Assembly: GCA_004151065.3 (NCBI GenBank)
Contig: NWUY0300015934.1
Location: 61,057-95,525 of the forward strand
Source: Larix sibirica
Lineage: Eukaryota > Streptophyta > Pinopsida > Pinales > Pinaceae
Length of the DNA: 34,469 nt
Direction of reading: 5' to 3'
Shown here: piece by piece, positions 21,090-31,979 of the stretch
How the letters are laid out: each line of letters begins with the position of its first letter
How positions within the stretch are numbered: position 1 is the stretch's first letter
Notes under the pieces: model-generated
The model's input: the letters and a program-made list of their open reading frames with translations, nothing else
Database searches by the model: none
What the model was told of the DNA's origin: nothing
Program-made: the position numbers and the translations under genes

Positions 21090-21871
21090 CTCCCAACCAC
21101 CCAAGCTACATCCAATGGACCGAGTCACATAACAAATTATGCAAGTTGAGATGTAAAAGACCCCAAATCTTCTCATATTCAAAGACCCAAAATCATAATT
21201 TATTTTGATTTAATTATAAGTTTGGGTTTGTATGAGTGTGCATCATGGAACATAGGTGTAGAATCCATTCGGAGTTTGGACCAAAAAATGTACTATAGAA
21301 GAGGATTAATTCTTAAGGTTGGGTTTGTAACACTATTTGTGGATGTCATGTAACATAAGGAGCCAATTTTGCATGGGTTTTTTACCTTGAAGGTCTTATC
21401 AAATATAATTAATTAGAGTTTGGGTCCATGTGGATACTTAATGCAAGTTTGAGGAACACGAAGTCCAAGATCCCCGGTCCTATGGTCCTAGAGGTCCCAT
21501 AAAGTATATTCCAATGTTTTTTTTTTTAATTATGACCTTCCATGCTTAGTTGATTTTCAAAAAGCAAACCTTTTAAGACCTAGTGTAGCCCCACCTCTCA
21601 TGTAGAGTCGTGCTTTGTGGAGGTCATCATCCATATGTGGTAATACTTGATTATGCCAAAATCTGCATTGTCATTATTGACATTGTAATTGATGATGTAG
21701 TGCACGAGTAGAGTGCCACATAGATTGGCATTATGGGGATTGTTACACTTTGCTTCTACATATCATGTGGACACTTTGCAGGTCTATGGGGATTCCTCTA
21801 CCATCATAGATTGGATCAAGGGTACTTGTCAACTTCAGGTTTCCATACTTGATCATTGGAAATCTAGGGTT
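21090..21871 (+). repeat. Near-identical direct repeat, copy 2
   Basis: Partner of 19835-20616 at a constant offset of 1255 bp with no indel seen. This copy continues into a LINE with a proper target duplication, so it looks like the authentic locus. Confidence 0.93.
21710..21721 (+). repeat. Target-site duplication of LINE-E, left copy
   Basis: AGAGTGCCACAT recurs at 22324-22335 right after the A tail. Downstream of the right copy the host reads GATGCATTATGGGG, and the LINE body begins with a GCATTATGGGG-containing stretch. There is therefore extra microhomology at the 5' junction. Confidence 0.85.
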
Positions 21872-22323
21872 TTTCTTTTACAACAACACTTTACTTTGAT
21901 CCGCTTCATGCACATCTCTAGGAATTACAATCATCGTTTTGATTATCTATCAAAGAAGGGGTTGGATCTTGCAGAAGGCATGGTTAATTCATGTAGCTAT
22001 ATTGCAAGCCAATTGATAGAAGATTGTTCCTTCATAATATATTTAAGGATTTTTTGTACTTTTTGTATATCAATACATACATTTTGATACTGCAGAATGA
22101 ACCTTTTGTAATTTGTGAACAATAAAACTGTAGGTATTAAAGACTTTCTGCTATACATGTTATAGTAGAAGAAGACATGTTTTATTTAGTCTATTTAGAA
22201 TATGAGTGTCTATATACTGTGACTAACATTACACATGAAAGCTATCCCAGGGATAGGCTATATTTTTCGTTTCTTTGATTCAATCCATGAATAGCAAGGA
22301 ACTATTTTTCTTCTAGAAAAAAA
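21722..22323 (+). mobile_element. LINE-E: 5'-truncated LINE insertion, 0.6 kb
   Basis: It begins within the RNase H domain (RLALWGLLHFAST), followed by VYGDSSTIIDWIKG, HISRNYNHRFDYLSKKGLDLAEG and a stop near 22087, which is about the normal end of ORF2. A 3' region of about 0.23 kb ends in TATTTTTCTTCTAG and an eight-base A run. The body is bounded by AGAGTGCCACAT copies. The RNase H part is the least damaged of the LINE remnants here, with no stop between 21722 and 22084. Extreme 5' truncation is the usual outcome of target-primed reverse transcription. The missing 5' part includes the first RNase H Asp. Confidence 0.88.
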
Positions 22324-22335
22324 AGAGTGCCACAT
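22324..22335 (+). repeat. Target-site duplication of LINE-E, right copy
   Basis: AGAGTGCCACAT directly after the LINE-E A run, identical to 21710-21721. The first A is shared with the tail. Confidence 0.85.
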
Positions 22336-23920
22336 GATGCATTATGGGGAAAATACCAAGCATTTTACCTTTCACCAACATAATATTTCAAATATGCATG
22401 AGAGCTTGGACTCGAAATATTTTACATAACATGAATTTTGTTAATGTCAAGTTTGTAAAAGAGTTGTGTAATGTGAGAACAAAAGGTTGCGAATCTCTAA
22501 GACCGAAGAGATTATAAAGTAGAATTAACAAGTGCCCTGGATCCAAAGAGGGACTTTTGTCGATGGAAAATCACAAAAAAATGAGGATGTACCTGCCGAG
22601 TGGACTCAATTTTTTAATTAAATGCGGGTTATTCTATTTTGAATTTAGGACCAAGTACTTAGAATATTTTTATAAAGAGGACCCAAACATGGCTTTGCCT
22701 TATGTTCTTGTGCCACACATTATAACATAGAGCAACCACTTGTCCTATGACATAAATTTTCCTTGACATAATATTAGCATGTGAGAGGATATTATTGGTC
22801 AATGTCCTTCCCTTCTCAATAATCAATAATGTTGACATCATCATGGTAATGTGGCAAACTTTGATCTAGTCATGGGGTCCTATATTAATGTCCTTGTTAC
22901 ACTCCCCATGTGAACCCTTTCCCTTTCTATGCATAATTGAAATGCCCATTTTTTTAAGCTCGTGTCTATATGGGAATCTTTACAATCAATAAAGAACGCA
23001 AATATTGGCTCGATTACAAACAATGACACAGCAGGTATTGTAGACTACTGGATGATTGTAGTTGGAGAAAGTTTCATAATGATAGCAGGTTACAAGGTGG
23101 TGGCTACCTAAGACATAATGCACTTGGAGGAAGTTGAATATAACGTGGATTCGCGGGATGGAGACCAGATGTGATCCAACCCAATCCATATGGGTCCAAG
23201 GCAAATTGGTTCCGAGATGGTGTCATTGATCGGTGGTATAGAGGTGAGGGAAGTCAACTTAAAAGGGAATGTTGATGTGATAGTTAATGGAGAAGGGTTG
23301 TTGGGAAGCGATTCTTGATATCAGGGCAAAAGGAGGTATGGGAGATCCAAACCCTACTGCTAGGAAATCCATTTCAACAGCATAGTTGTCAGGTCTTAGA
23401 TCAAGACAACTTAACATCACATGTGCGTGAGTATACTCCAAAGATTTCAATCTTTCCAAAAGGGATTTCACAAGTGAAGTCATTAAAAGATACTCTAGTA
23501 CTCCCGATTACACATCATAATAAGGATTGGGACCTAATTAACGAGATATCTGAGGTGGATTAAGGATAAAATTCCACAGGAGTGGATTTTGAGTGGTCGG
23601 GGGGAGCTTCAATATAGAGAACCATTCACTTGGTAGATTCATGCTATTTTGTGAGGGTCGAAACTAAGTGTGTAGGTAGGGGTAATGGCATTGTGATGGA
23701 GTCGATGATAGGTGAAGATTTAAGGGGTATTGAAGTTGGCGGGGATAAGGAAATTGGGAGGAAATCTTGGGGAAAAGGGAGACAAGATAATAGGACACTC
23801 AATCACCATAGACCAAAGGGAAAATGATATAAAAAAGATAGAAGAAATGCATAAAAAAGGGACTCGGGGTTACCAAGCTTGTTCTTGGTGAGGACATGTA
23901 GATGCATGCAGTGGTAAACA
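22336..23920. other. Unassigned DNA, right part possibly LINE-B 5' region
   Basis: 22336-23200 has no coding signal. From about 23.2 kb the plus strand becomes G-rich with fragmentary open frames at 23315-23563 and 23630-23827. This resembles the poorly conserved N-terminal part of LINE ORF1, but no motif confirms it. The 5' end of LINE-B and any target duplication were not found. Confidence 0.45.
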
Positions 23921-24598
23921 TGTCTTCGAAAGCATTGGTCAATAGGTTTGTAGGAAGGAGGATGGTGGAGGTGGTGTAGCAAGGATGGACAAAAGACCAA
24001 TGGGAGCCTTCATTAGGTTATATTCAATTTTATTTTTTTTGGCACGAGGTTGGATACAATTCTTATTTAGGGAGGAGGATGAAGCAACTAAAATGAATGG
24101 AGTATTTTGGAAATGGGTAATGGCCACGTTGATCTTCAAGGATTGTACAACCTTTTTTTATTCGAAAACAAAGAAAATGGATATCACGCCTATTTGGGTG
24201 AAGTTGTCTGGGTTACCTATGGAATTTTGGTCGACAAAGGTTTTCAGGGATATTGGGAATGCATTAAGGGTGTTTATGGAAGCATACATGGGATTTGAAT
24301 AATCGAGCAACATGAGTATCTCTTGAATTTTGGTTGGATTGGATCTAAAAGAAGGATTAACTTAGGATATCATTCTACAAAAAGGAGCCTATTTTATTAA
24401 TCAAGGGTTGGACTATTGTGGGGTTCCAAGTTCAAGTGTGTAAGATGCCATCAATATGGGCATTTGGTTAAGGAATGTCATCTTCCTTATGTTAGTTTGT
24501 CAGGAGAGAAGTGGGGAAAGATTCAGAAGCAAAGATTTTTCCCAATCCTAGGGGGGAGCAGATCTAGGAGGGAGGATTGGAGAAGGAAGTTCAGTTAG
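23921..24598 (+). pseudogene. LINE-B ORF1 remnant: DUF4283 + zinc knuckle
   Basis: DUF4283 begins at 23921 with SSKALVNRFVGRRMVEVV followed by a TAG. It continues in the next frame through LARGWIQFLFREEDEATK, DITPIWVKLSGLPMEFW and DIGNALRVFMEAYMG, with a TGA or TAA break at the frame end (24302). The zinc knuckle CVRCHQYGHLVKEC at 24437-24478 keeps all four ligands in CX2CX4HX4C spacing. A Lys/Arg-rich stretch follows and the frame ends at 24598. Further Ser-rich C-terminal sequence probably runs to about 25250 in shifting frames. Confidence 0.82.
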
Positions 24599-25303
24599 AG
24601 GGTGAGCAGGAAGATAATATTTTGGTCGAGAATCCTTTAATTCAAAGGGATACTAATGGTTTGTGGATTTTCATTTATGGGGGGTTGAATGACTTAGCAT
24701 AAATCGTAACTCCTAAGAACACAAATTCCTCATGTGATAATATCCCGGGAAAAAATGTGGGAGGAAGCATTGCAACTTAAAAGGAAGTGGTTTCGATGAC
24801 TACTTTGACAGAAGGTATGTCTATTGAGGAACTAGCTCCGTTGAGAATCTTTAATCTTGTATTTAGAGGATTCAATTCTAATTTTGATGCTTCTTCTTTA
24901 TATAAGGAAGTATTACCTGATAGGTTGGGGGATGGGTTGTCATCCCTTTGTTTAAAGGAGTTAGGGTTTTGTTTTGAACCTATTGAATCGGTTGATGAAG
25001 TTTGAGAGGAAGTAGGTACCCCCTTGATCTTAGTTTCATAATCCATGGCTCAACAACACTAGGATGTTGTATATTTTAGTAGGTCTAGGAAAGAAAAGGT
25101 CTTTTATGGGGTTGAGGGTTTGGAAGGAGGCCTGGAAAGCTCTAATTTTAAATCATTTAAAAGGGGAAGATAAGGGAGAATATCTCATATTAGTTTAGCT
25201 CACGAAAAGGTGCTTCTTAATATTCAATCTAGGAAGTAGCTTACCATTCAAGTGTTCCTAGAGTGTGCCAAAACCCCTTTATGGGTTGGTGATGCTTTAC
25301 ATC

Positions 25304-28300
25304 TCACTAAATTTGCAAGGGATTGGACAGTCCAGGAAAGAAACAGACCCTTAAGAGACTGATGGATGCTCACTGCATTGATCTATTGTTCCTTCAAGAA
25401 TCTATGAGTGAAAGTGATAAGATAATAAAAAACTTAAAAAAGCTCATATGTGGGTGGGATTTTGTTTATCTTGATGCTAAAGGGAGATTGGGTGGGATGA
25501 TCTTGGGTTGGAAGACTAAAAAACTTAACTATACTAACTCCTAGGATATGGATACATGTTCTCAATGGAGCTTGGAAAGGATATTCTAGCTCTAAATATT
25601 TATAGTTCTTATAATTAAAGGATGTATTCGGACAAGCTCTTTAGCCTAAGATTTTTGAACCATACAAATGTGACTATGGGAGGCCATTTAAAATTTACCT
25701 TCGGAGTTTTGCAGATTTGGGGAGATAAGGCTCAGGTGGATGCTCTCATAGATTAGTTTGTACATATGTTGTACATAAGTGTTATCATTGACATAAATCT
25801 CATAAAGAACAAATCCTTGTGGAGGAATAAAAGGGTAGGGCGGGAGGGTATAGCAAAAAGAATTGATAGATTTCTTATATTTGAATCATTGATGAGGGGA
25901 AACCTTAGAGTTAGGCAATGTATTAGATTTGGAGGGGACTCATATCATTTATGTGTATCCTTGGATCTTAATGGAGCAAAGAGTAATTAGACAAGTCCTT
26001 TTAAATTCAACTCTTCATTGTTAGAAAATGAGAAATACTTAAAGTTGGTAAAAGAGAATTGGGTTCCTTTCGACATAGGAAGCAGAGCCTCCACAACATT
26101 AAGATTTGAGGAAAATCTCAAGGCTTAAAAAAAGGTTACTATAAAATGAGCCTGTAGCAAGAGAATTAAGGATGAGGGAAACTTAAAGAAAACTAAAAGA
26201 ATGTTGGAGGAAGTATATGATGAACTTTGGCAAGGTATGCTTTCAGATTAACATAAATCCATAACTTTAGCATTGGGAAGGACAAGGAGGTAATTGATAT
26301 ATGAAAGAGAAATTATGTGGTTGTTAAAAGTAGAGAATTATGGTTGGAAAAGGGGGGTGAGAAAACAAGTTTATTTCATCATTACGCAAATCAGAGGAGA
26401 AGCACAAACACTAAATAGAAGATAAAAAATAAGGAAGGGTGGAAGTGAACAGTTTCAAGGATGTGTCTCAAGCTAGTGTGGACCATTTCAAGGAGGACAC
26501 AAGAGCCTCAATTGCAAAGGTTGTAAGATTGGCTACAATGTTTCTTGGGTTTGGATCTAAGGAGGGCAATGACTCTCTCAAGGCAGAGGTGACCAAGGAG
26601 GATCTGCAAGTATTAATTCAATTGTTCAAAGAAGATAAATGTCTAGGACCAGATTGTTGGATAGTGGACTTTTTGAATTGTTGGGGGAGAATCTCTTAAG
26701 GGTAGTGGAAGAATCGAGGAGATCGATAAATGTATTGGCAAACTTTATAACTAGTTTTATAGCATTGATTCCTAAGAAGGATGATTTTAATAGCTATGAG
26801 GACTACCAGCCTATTTCCCTTTGCAATAGTATTCACAAGGTTATTGCAAAAATGATTACCAAAAGAGTGAAAGAGGTGCTCTCTAAATGAATTTATTTTG
26901 AATAGTTTGGATTTATGTCTTGTAGATAGATACATGAAGAAATGGGGGTTGCTCGGGAATCCTTCCACTCCATAGAATTCAACAAATTAAAATCACTGAT
27001 TATAAAGGTTGATTTGTCCAAGGCATATAACAAGGTAACTTGGTTTTATTTTAGGCTATCAATGATCCATGTGGGTTCAATTTGCAAGTGGGGAACTATG
27101 TTATGGCTCATATTACTTTAGTATCCTTTGTTGTGTTGGTTAATGGGGTTGATTCCAGTTCTTTTTACCTTGTAGGGGTATAAGACAAGGGTGTCCCCTA
27201 TCACCTTCACTTTTCCTTTTGGTAGTTGAGGGGTTAAGTAGATTTCTTGTGGAGGATAAAAGACTCGGTTCCTTTAAAGGTATCAAGCTAGAAAATACTT
27301 TATTTATCTCGCATATACTCTTTGTAGATGGAATCCTTCTTTTATCTTATGGATCCCTGGGGGGTGACTATAGAGCAACAAGAATGCAAGTAAATGAAGG
27401 GAAGTCTTATGTGACCTTTATGGGATTGACTAATGAAGAAAGGATTTAGCTCTCAAATTTGTTTCCTTTTAAAGTAATTGAACTAGAAGATAGAATAAAG
27501 TACTTAGGCTCTCATATTAAATATAATGATTATTCTAAGAAGGATTGGTGGTGGATGATTATGAAGGTGGAGAAAATATTGTTTTGTTGGTGTAACAAAT
27601 GGTTGTCCAAAGGAGGCAGATACATTTTGATAAAATAAGTGATCGAGGCTATACCTATGTTTTGGGTGTCCTTATCCTTTATATCAAAAGGTATTTTGGA
27701 TTAGATAAAAAAATATTACTATTAGATTCCTTTGGGATGGAGGTATGGACAAAAGGGATTTATCTTGGGTTTCATGGGAGAAAATCTCAAAGCCTAAAGA
27801 AGTAGGAGGTTGGGGTATCAAGAAGGAAGTTGATTTTGCAAGAGCACTGGCAAGTAAATGTGTTTGGAGGTTTATTACGGGTAACAATTTTTGGTGTTCT
27901 TTGATCAATAAAAAATATATAGCCCTAATGAATATACTGGAATGGACGAGAATGCCCATAAAATATTTTAAAAACTCTTATGTGGCTTGGAAGACTATGG
28001 TACTGGCCTTTGCAATTGAAAGAAGAGGGATGGTTTGGAAGGTGGGGGATGGGTCTAGAGTAAAATTGGGGAAGATCCTTGGGAAGTTAGTGGATCAAAA
28101 CACAATTTTATAGGGGATATGGTTAATACTCAGAGGTCAAATGGTTTCTATTTTTTAAATCATATTGTAGTTGGAAAGAATCTAAATAACTGGAGTCGGG
28201 ACTAGTTGAGTGATAAAGAGGTTGGATTGGGAGGGGAGGAAAAATTTTAATGGAGAGAATTCATAGACAGATTCTCATATCAGAGTTACAGATAATGATG

Positions 28301-29400
28301 ATGAACTTGTTTGGTTGCGAAACCTGGTGGGAGGGAAGTACAACCCTAAATTTGGGTACAAAGTATTAAGGGAGTCAAAGCCAGATTAGGAGAGCAATTG
28401 GTGGTTCAAAAAATCTGAAATTTCGAGTGCTCGATGAAGACAAAGCTATTCATGTGGTTGTTACTCGAAGATAGGGTTCCTACTAGGAATTTATGATGAA
28501 AAAATGGCAGGTTCCCAACAGATGTGTACTATACAAGACTAATGATGAAACAATATCACACTTATTTATCGAATGTCCTTTTTTTGGTGCTATGTGGGGA
28601 GAAATAGAAAGAAAAATTGGTATTCAAGGGTTGTAAGTCAGGGAGTTTATGAATAGTTGTCTAAAACGTTGGTGTGAAATAAGTTTATAGGAAAATATGT
28701 AGAGCCTTACCTTTGCTCTCTATATTGGGGGTGTGGATGGCAAGAAATGGAGGTTTGTTCAAAGGTAAGATGGTAAACCCTCAAGTTGTTGTCAAACAAA
28801 GTTTGAGTATTTTGGCAAGCTTCAAATAGGAAACAATAATGAAAAGATAGAGGATGGTGGTAACTGATCTCATTGTCAAGTCTACTCCATGGGCATTTTT
28901 TGATGGGGCAACACAAGTGAAACAATAATGAAAAGATAAACGATGGTGGTACCTGATCCCATTGACAAGTCTTCTCCATGGGAATTTTTTGATGGGGCAA
29001 CACAAGGGGAGGAATCAGTCGGAGGACCATGTGGTATTCTTTATTTCTCATATCTCCACCACATTAAATTCAAAGCAGGAGTATGTGCGAGCACCGATAA
29101 TAAGATTGAATTGTTGGCATTAAAATTTATCCTTACCCTGGATAAGCATAGAAGAGTCTAAAAGAATAAAGTGATGGGTTATTCAATGCTCATAATCAAT
29201 TGGATGAAGCGTAATGCGTAGGTTCTCAACATCCTACTAAAGTCTCTATGAGGAATTTATGTCATTACAACGAGTTTTGATGAGGTCTCCTACCTTCATG
29301 TATATATAGAGAGAAATCATGTGGCTGATAAATTATCAAAAGAAGGCCTTCATGTGGGACCTAGCCAGTGGAATATTTGGAAAAGAAAAGAGGGATAGCT
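25304..29400 (+). pseudogene. LINE-B ORF2 remnant: endonuclease-RT-RNase H
   Basis: The endonuclease starts with SLNLQGIG (25304), shifts frame, and continues with KKQTLKRLMDAHCIDLLFLQ and later AKRIDRFLIF. The GDLNFT motif has become GGHLKFT and the SDH motif has become SYH, so the site is dead. In the RT, motif A is KVDLSKAYN (near 27005-27030), motif B QGCPLSPSLFLL follows GIR near 27190, and motif C is FVDG (27321-27332) in place of FVDD. zf-RVT is reduced to CVLYKTNDETISHLFIEC near 28524, with one Cys changed to Tyr. The RNase H start FFDGATQGEE (near 28985) keeps the first catalytic Asp. The end is HVYIERNHVADKLSKEGL near 29300-29350. An 89-bp duplication lies inside the RNase H start. 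Confidence 0.88.
28830..29007 (+). repeat. 89-bp tandem duplication inside LINE-B RNase H start
   Basis: GAAACAATAATGAAAAGATA starts at 28830 and again at 28919. Both units run to TTTTTTGATGGGGCAACACA, which encodes the FFDGAT catalytic motif. They differ at about ten positions. The first unit ends in AAGTG and the second continues into the rest of the domain. Confidence 0.95.
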
Positions 29401-29590
29401 TGAGGAGTTTGATCCTAATCCTTTTTTCCTAGTATTTAGTTTTTGTTTTATGACATGTAGGTGGAAATGGTGGATATTTGTTATAGATGTTGTGATAAAG
29501 TTCCCAATCAAACCAAGGCCATCAACTTTAAAATGTTATGTAATTTTATTAAGCAACGCTTTGGGTTTGTGGGAAATTCATGTAACATGG
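29401..29590. other. Post-LINE-B DNA
   Basis: No A tail or target duplication could be identified. A piece near 29560-29590 (GGGTTTGTGGGAAATTCATGTAACATG) loosely resembles the GGGTTTGTAACACTATTTG / CATGTAACATAAGG part of the unit at 20.06-20.10 kb. This suggests another dispersed repeat copy. Confidence 0.4.
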
Positions 29591-30130
29591 AGTGAAAAGA
29601 ACCCAAGCCAACCAACATGAACCAATGTTAATTGAAGTTAACTATATTTGTAAAAAATCAAGCAAATTAAATTAAAGTCATCAATAATAAATCCAAGTCA
29701 ATCATAATCAACCAAAGGTAACCACAATCAACCTTGGAAAATATTAATTAACCGAAGGCAACCAACATGAATCATATTTGACAAAAGGTAACCAAAGTAA
29801 ATTGTGTTTAACTATAATCAACCAAGTAAACCAAATTCAACTCTAATCAACTAAATTCCAATGTAATCAACCAAACTTAACAAAGTTTTTAAAAAAAGGT
29901 AACCATAATCGACAAAATTCAAATGAAGGGCATTGTAATTAACCAAAATCAACTAAATTCAATTAACAACATTTGTAATTAACTAAAGTAAACTTTAATC
30001 AATAATAATTAACAAAAATCAACCAACAATAACAATCATTCACACTAAGCTTTAATCAATTGTAATTAACTAAAGTCAAGCAAATTTCTAATGCACCCAA
30101 TCATTTAATGAAGTTGTAATCAACATTATT
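29590..30130 (+). repeat. Degenerate AATCAACCAAA-type simple repeat
   Basis: About 0.5 kb composed of loosely repeated AATCAACC, AACCAAA, TTAACTA and GGTAACCA words with irregular 10-14-base spacing. The strand is rich in A and C and poor in G. No coding frame survives. It may be an old minisatellite. Confidence 0.8.
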
Positions 30131-30380
30131 ACATGGAATTGATAAGCAAATAAAACTCAAAAGTGGAGATACCATTGTCCATAATAATATTCGTCAATAC
30201 CCATGAACACATTCAACCAATTTAACATATAGTTCATAATTTATGATGCTATGTGGAAATATTAACAACTTGTACATATGAAAATAAATAAATAATATTC
30301 TTTTCATTATATAATAATTATATTTTATGTGGGTCGTAAGATGTTGATGTAAGGTATTTTTCAAGGAAGGGCCCGCCCCT
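30131..30380. other. AT-rich DNA between simple repeat and LINE-C
   Basis: No recognisable feature. The composition changes abruptly at about 30369 (GGGCCCGCCCC), where the LINE-C leader or its flank starts. Confidence 0.5.
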
Positions 30381-30440
30381 TTTGCACGCAACCATTCATT
30401 TTTGCACGCAACCTTACTCGCAACCTTTTGCATGCAACCA
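30381..30440 (+). repeat. TTTGCACGCAACC short repeat
   Basis: TTTGCACGCAACC occurs at about 30381 and 30401, a shortened CTCGCAACC at about 30417, and TTTGCATGCAACC at about 30427. It lies at the composition boundary just before the GC-rich LINE-C leader. It may be part of the LINE 5' region or a target-side repeat. Confidence 0.75.
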
Positions 30441-30640
30441 CTCCACTATTCTTTAGTTGAGCCCCGGACCCCTTGGCCGTAGGCCGCTAAGTCTCCTGGC
30501 TGCCCCCCTGGATCTGTGCTCTGCGTAAGCTTGGAGGTTGTTCTCCTTTGAATTCAAGAGCCTGATCCCACAGGTTGGGCTGGCTCTTGTCTAGGCTCCT
30601 CCCTATCCTGTCTCAGAGTTTTCAAACTGCCCTTGCCTTC

Positions 30641-31977
30641 ATGGCTTTGCTTGATGATCTTGGACCCCCTCCCCCCTCTGACCTCTCTAATTTCATGAAA
30701 CTCATCGCAACGTTGGGGAAGAAGCCTCTCTCTATTGCTCAACAAAAAATTGTGAAAAATATTTTGAGATCCCCACGGTGGCTTTACTAGTAGAGCAACC
30801 TTGCAAAACCTCTCTCAATCTGTTAGAAAGAGGTTTAATCGACCAATTCACAGGACTATGGCCCTCGCCGAAAACCACTAAGACCTGGGTCCAAAGAAAC
30901 TAGAAGCCCTTGATCACTGACGAAGTGAAATCCTACTTCCTATGAAAGGGCTTCTTCGCATTCGTCTTCGAAACCAAACAAGATTGTGAGCTGATCTTCA
31001 GGAACATACCATACTTCATGGGGCCGCAAGGACTCTACATAAACAAATGGAATCCCGATTTCAACCCAACCCACAATATCCCTTCTGTTGTCCTCGTATG
31101 GGTGAGGCTGCCCCATCTACCTCTCCACTGCTAGAATCCAAAATTCCTAGAAGCCATCAGAAACTTCCTCGGAAAGTATATTGACAAAGTAGATAAAAAA
31201 TATCAATACTCATGCACTAGAATCTGCGTCGAAGTAGATCTGGAACACGGACTCCGACAAGCCATAAAAATCATAGTAGGAGACTGGATCCATATCCAGG
31301 AACTCGACTACGAACAAATTCCCTTCAAATACAGGTATTGCCATGAATACGGGCATTTCGCTCGATCTTGCAAAAAGAATCTCGTGGATTCGAAAGTAGG
31401 AGGAAGAATAGAGCAATGGACAGTGACACAAAAAAACCCTGCTCCCAGATTGGGACCAAAAATTCCATTGAAAGGAAAAAACTCAATGAAAGGAGATCAA
31501 CAACACCAAAAATCAACGACCATCAACAACGACAACAGATACAAAGTCTTGGAAAATTCTGAAATTCAAGACGATGTCGAACCACCTGAAGAAGGATAAA
31601 TACCAGAGCAATTCAAACATAAAAAAGCTTCATAATCCCTTGAAGATCCAGAAGAAATCCGAGCCCAAATCACTCCAAGTCCTAAAAGGACCAACTCGAA
31701 TAAAGGTACGCCTTCTCCATCTTATGCTGAAATTGAAAAAACTAAACCGATGGTCACACCTCCCTCTCCAGAGGATCTGATAGACAGATCATCCAAAAAA
31801 CTAGGGCGAAAAACAAGCAAAGACATAAGGGAAGAAGAAGTCGAACGCGAGAAAACTCAAGGATCACAAGTGACAATAGATATGGCATTTAATAGGAACA
31901 CCAGAGCCAGATTAACAGGGAAAAAAATGGGAGATCAAGAAGGGGGAGGCCCCTCCTCCACCTACAACAACAAATAA
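30641..31977 (+). pseudogene. LINE-C ORF1: DUF4283 + altered zinc knuckle, broken
   Basis: The first in-frame ATG is at 30641 (MALLDDLGPPPPSDLSNFMK); the frame closes at 30790. The protein continues in another frame with WVQRN, a TAG, then DEVKSYFL, a TGA, then KGFFAFVFETKQDCELIFRN, PYFMGPQGLYINKWNPDF, VVLVWVRLPHLPLHC, a TAG, FLGKYIDKVDKKY and CVEVDLEHGL: a clear DUF4283. The zinc knuckle at 31330-31371 reads YRYCHEYGHFARSC, with the first Cys changed to Tyr. A Lys/Gln/Pro-rich C-terminal tail has stops at 31597 and about 31632. The frame ends in TAA at 31975-31977, overlapping the ORF2 start by one base. Confidence 0.87.
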
Positions 31978-31979
31978 TG
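31975..31979 (+). promoter_or_regulatory. TAATG stop/start overlap between LINE-C ORF1 and ORF2
   Basis: The ORF1 stop TAA (31975-31977) and the ORF2 start ATG (31977-31979) share one A. Coupled termination-reinitiation at TAATG or TAATGA overlaps is known for some non-LTR retrotransposons. The overlap survives here although both ORFs are mutated. Function is inferred from the arrangement only. Confidence 0.6.

Larger units (their letters stand above)
23921..29400 (+). mobile_element. LINE-B: old, heavily decayed plant L1-type LINE
   Basis: The order of domains is the same as in LINE-A: DUF4283, zinc knuckle, AP-type endonuclease, reverse transcriptase, zf-RVT, RNase H. The reading frame changes many times and dozens of stops are present. 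No poly(A) or target duplication was found after the RNase H domain. The 3' end is lost or too diverged to recognise, and the 5' end is uncertain. The AT content is higher than in LINE-A or LINE-C, consistent with longer decay. Confidence 0.9.

Noticed and set aside
28707-29051. 114-residue minus-strand open frame with repeated CCPIKK-type segments
   Set aside because: It is the complement of the 89-bp duplicated RNase H start of LINE-B. The repeated peptide comes from the DNA duplication.
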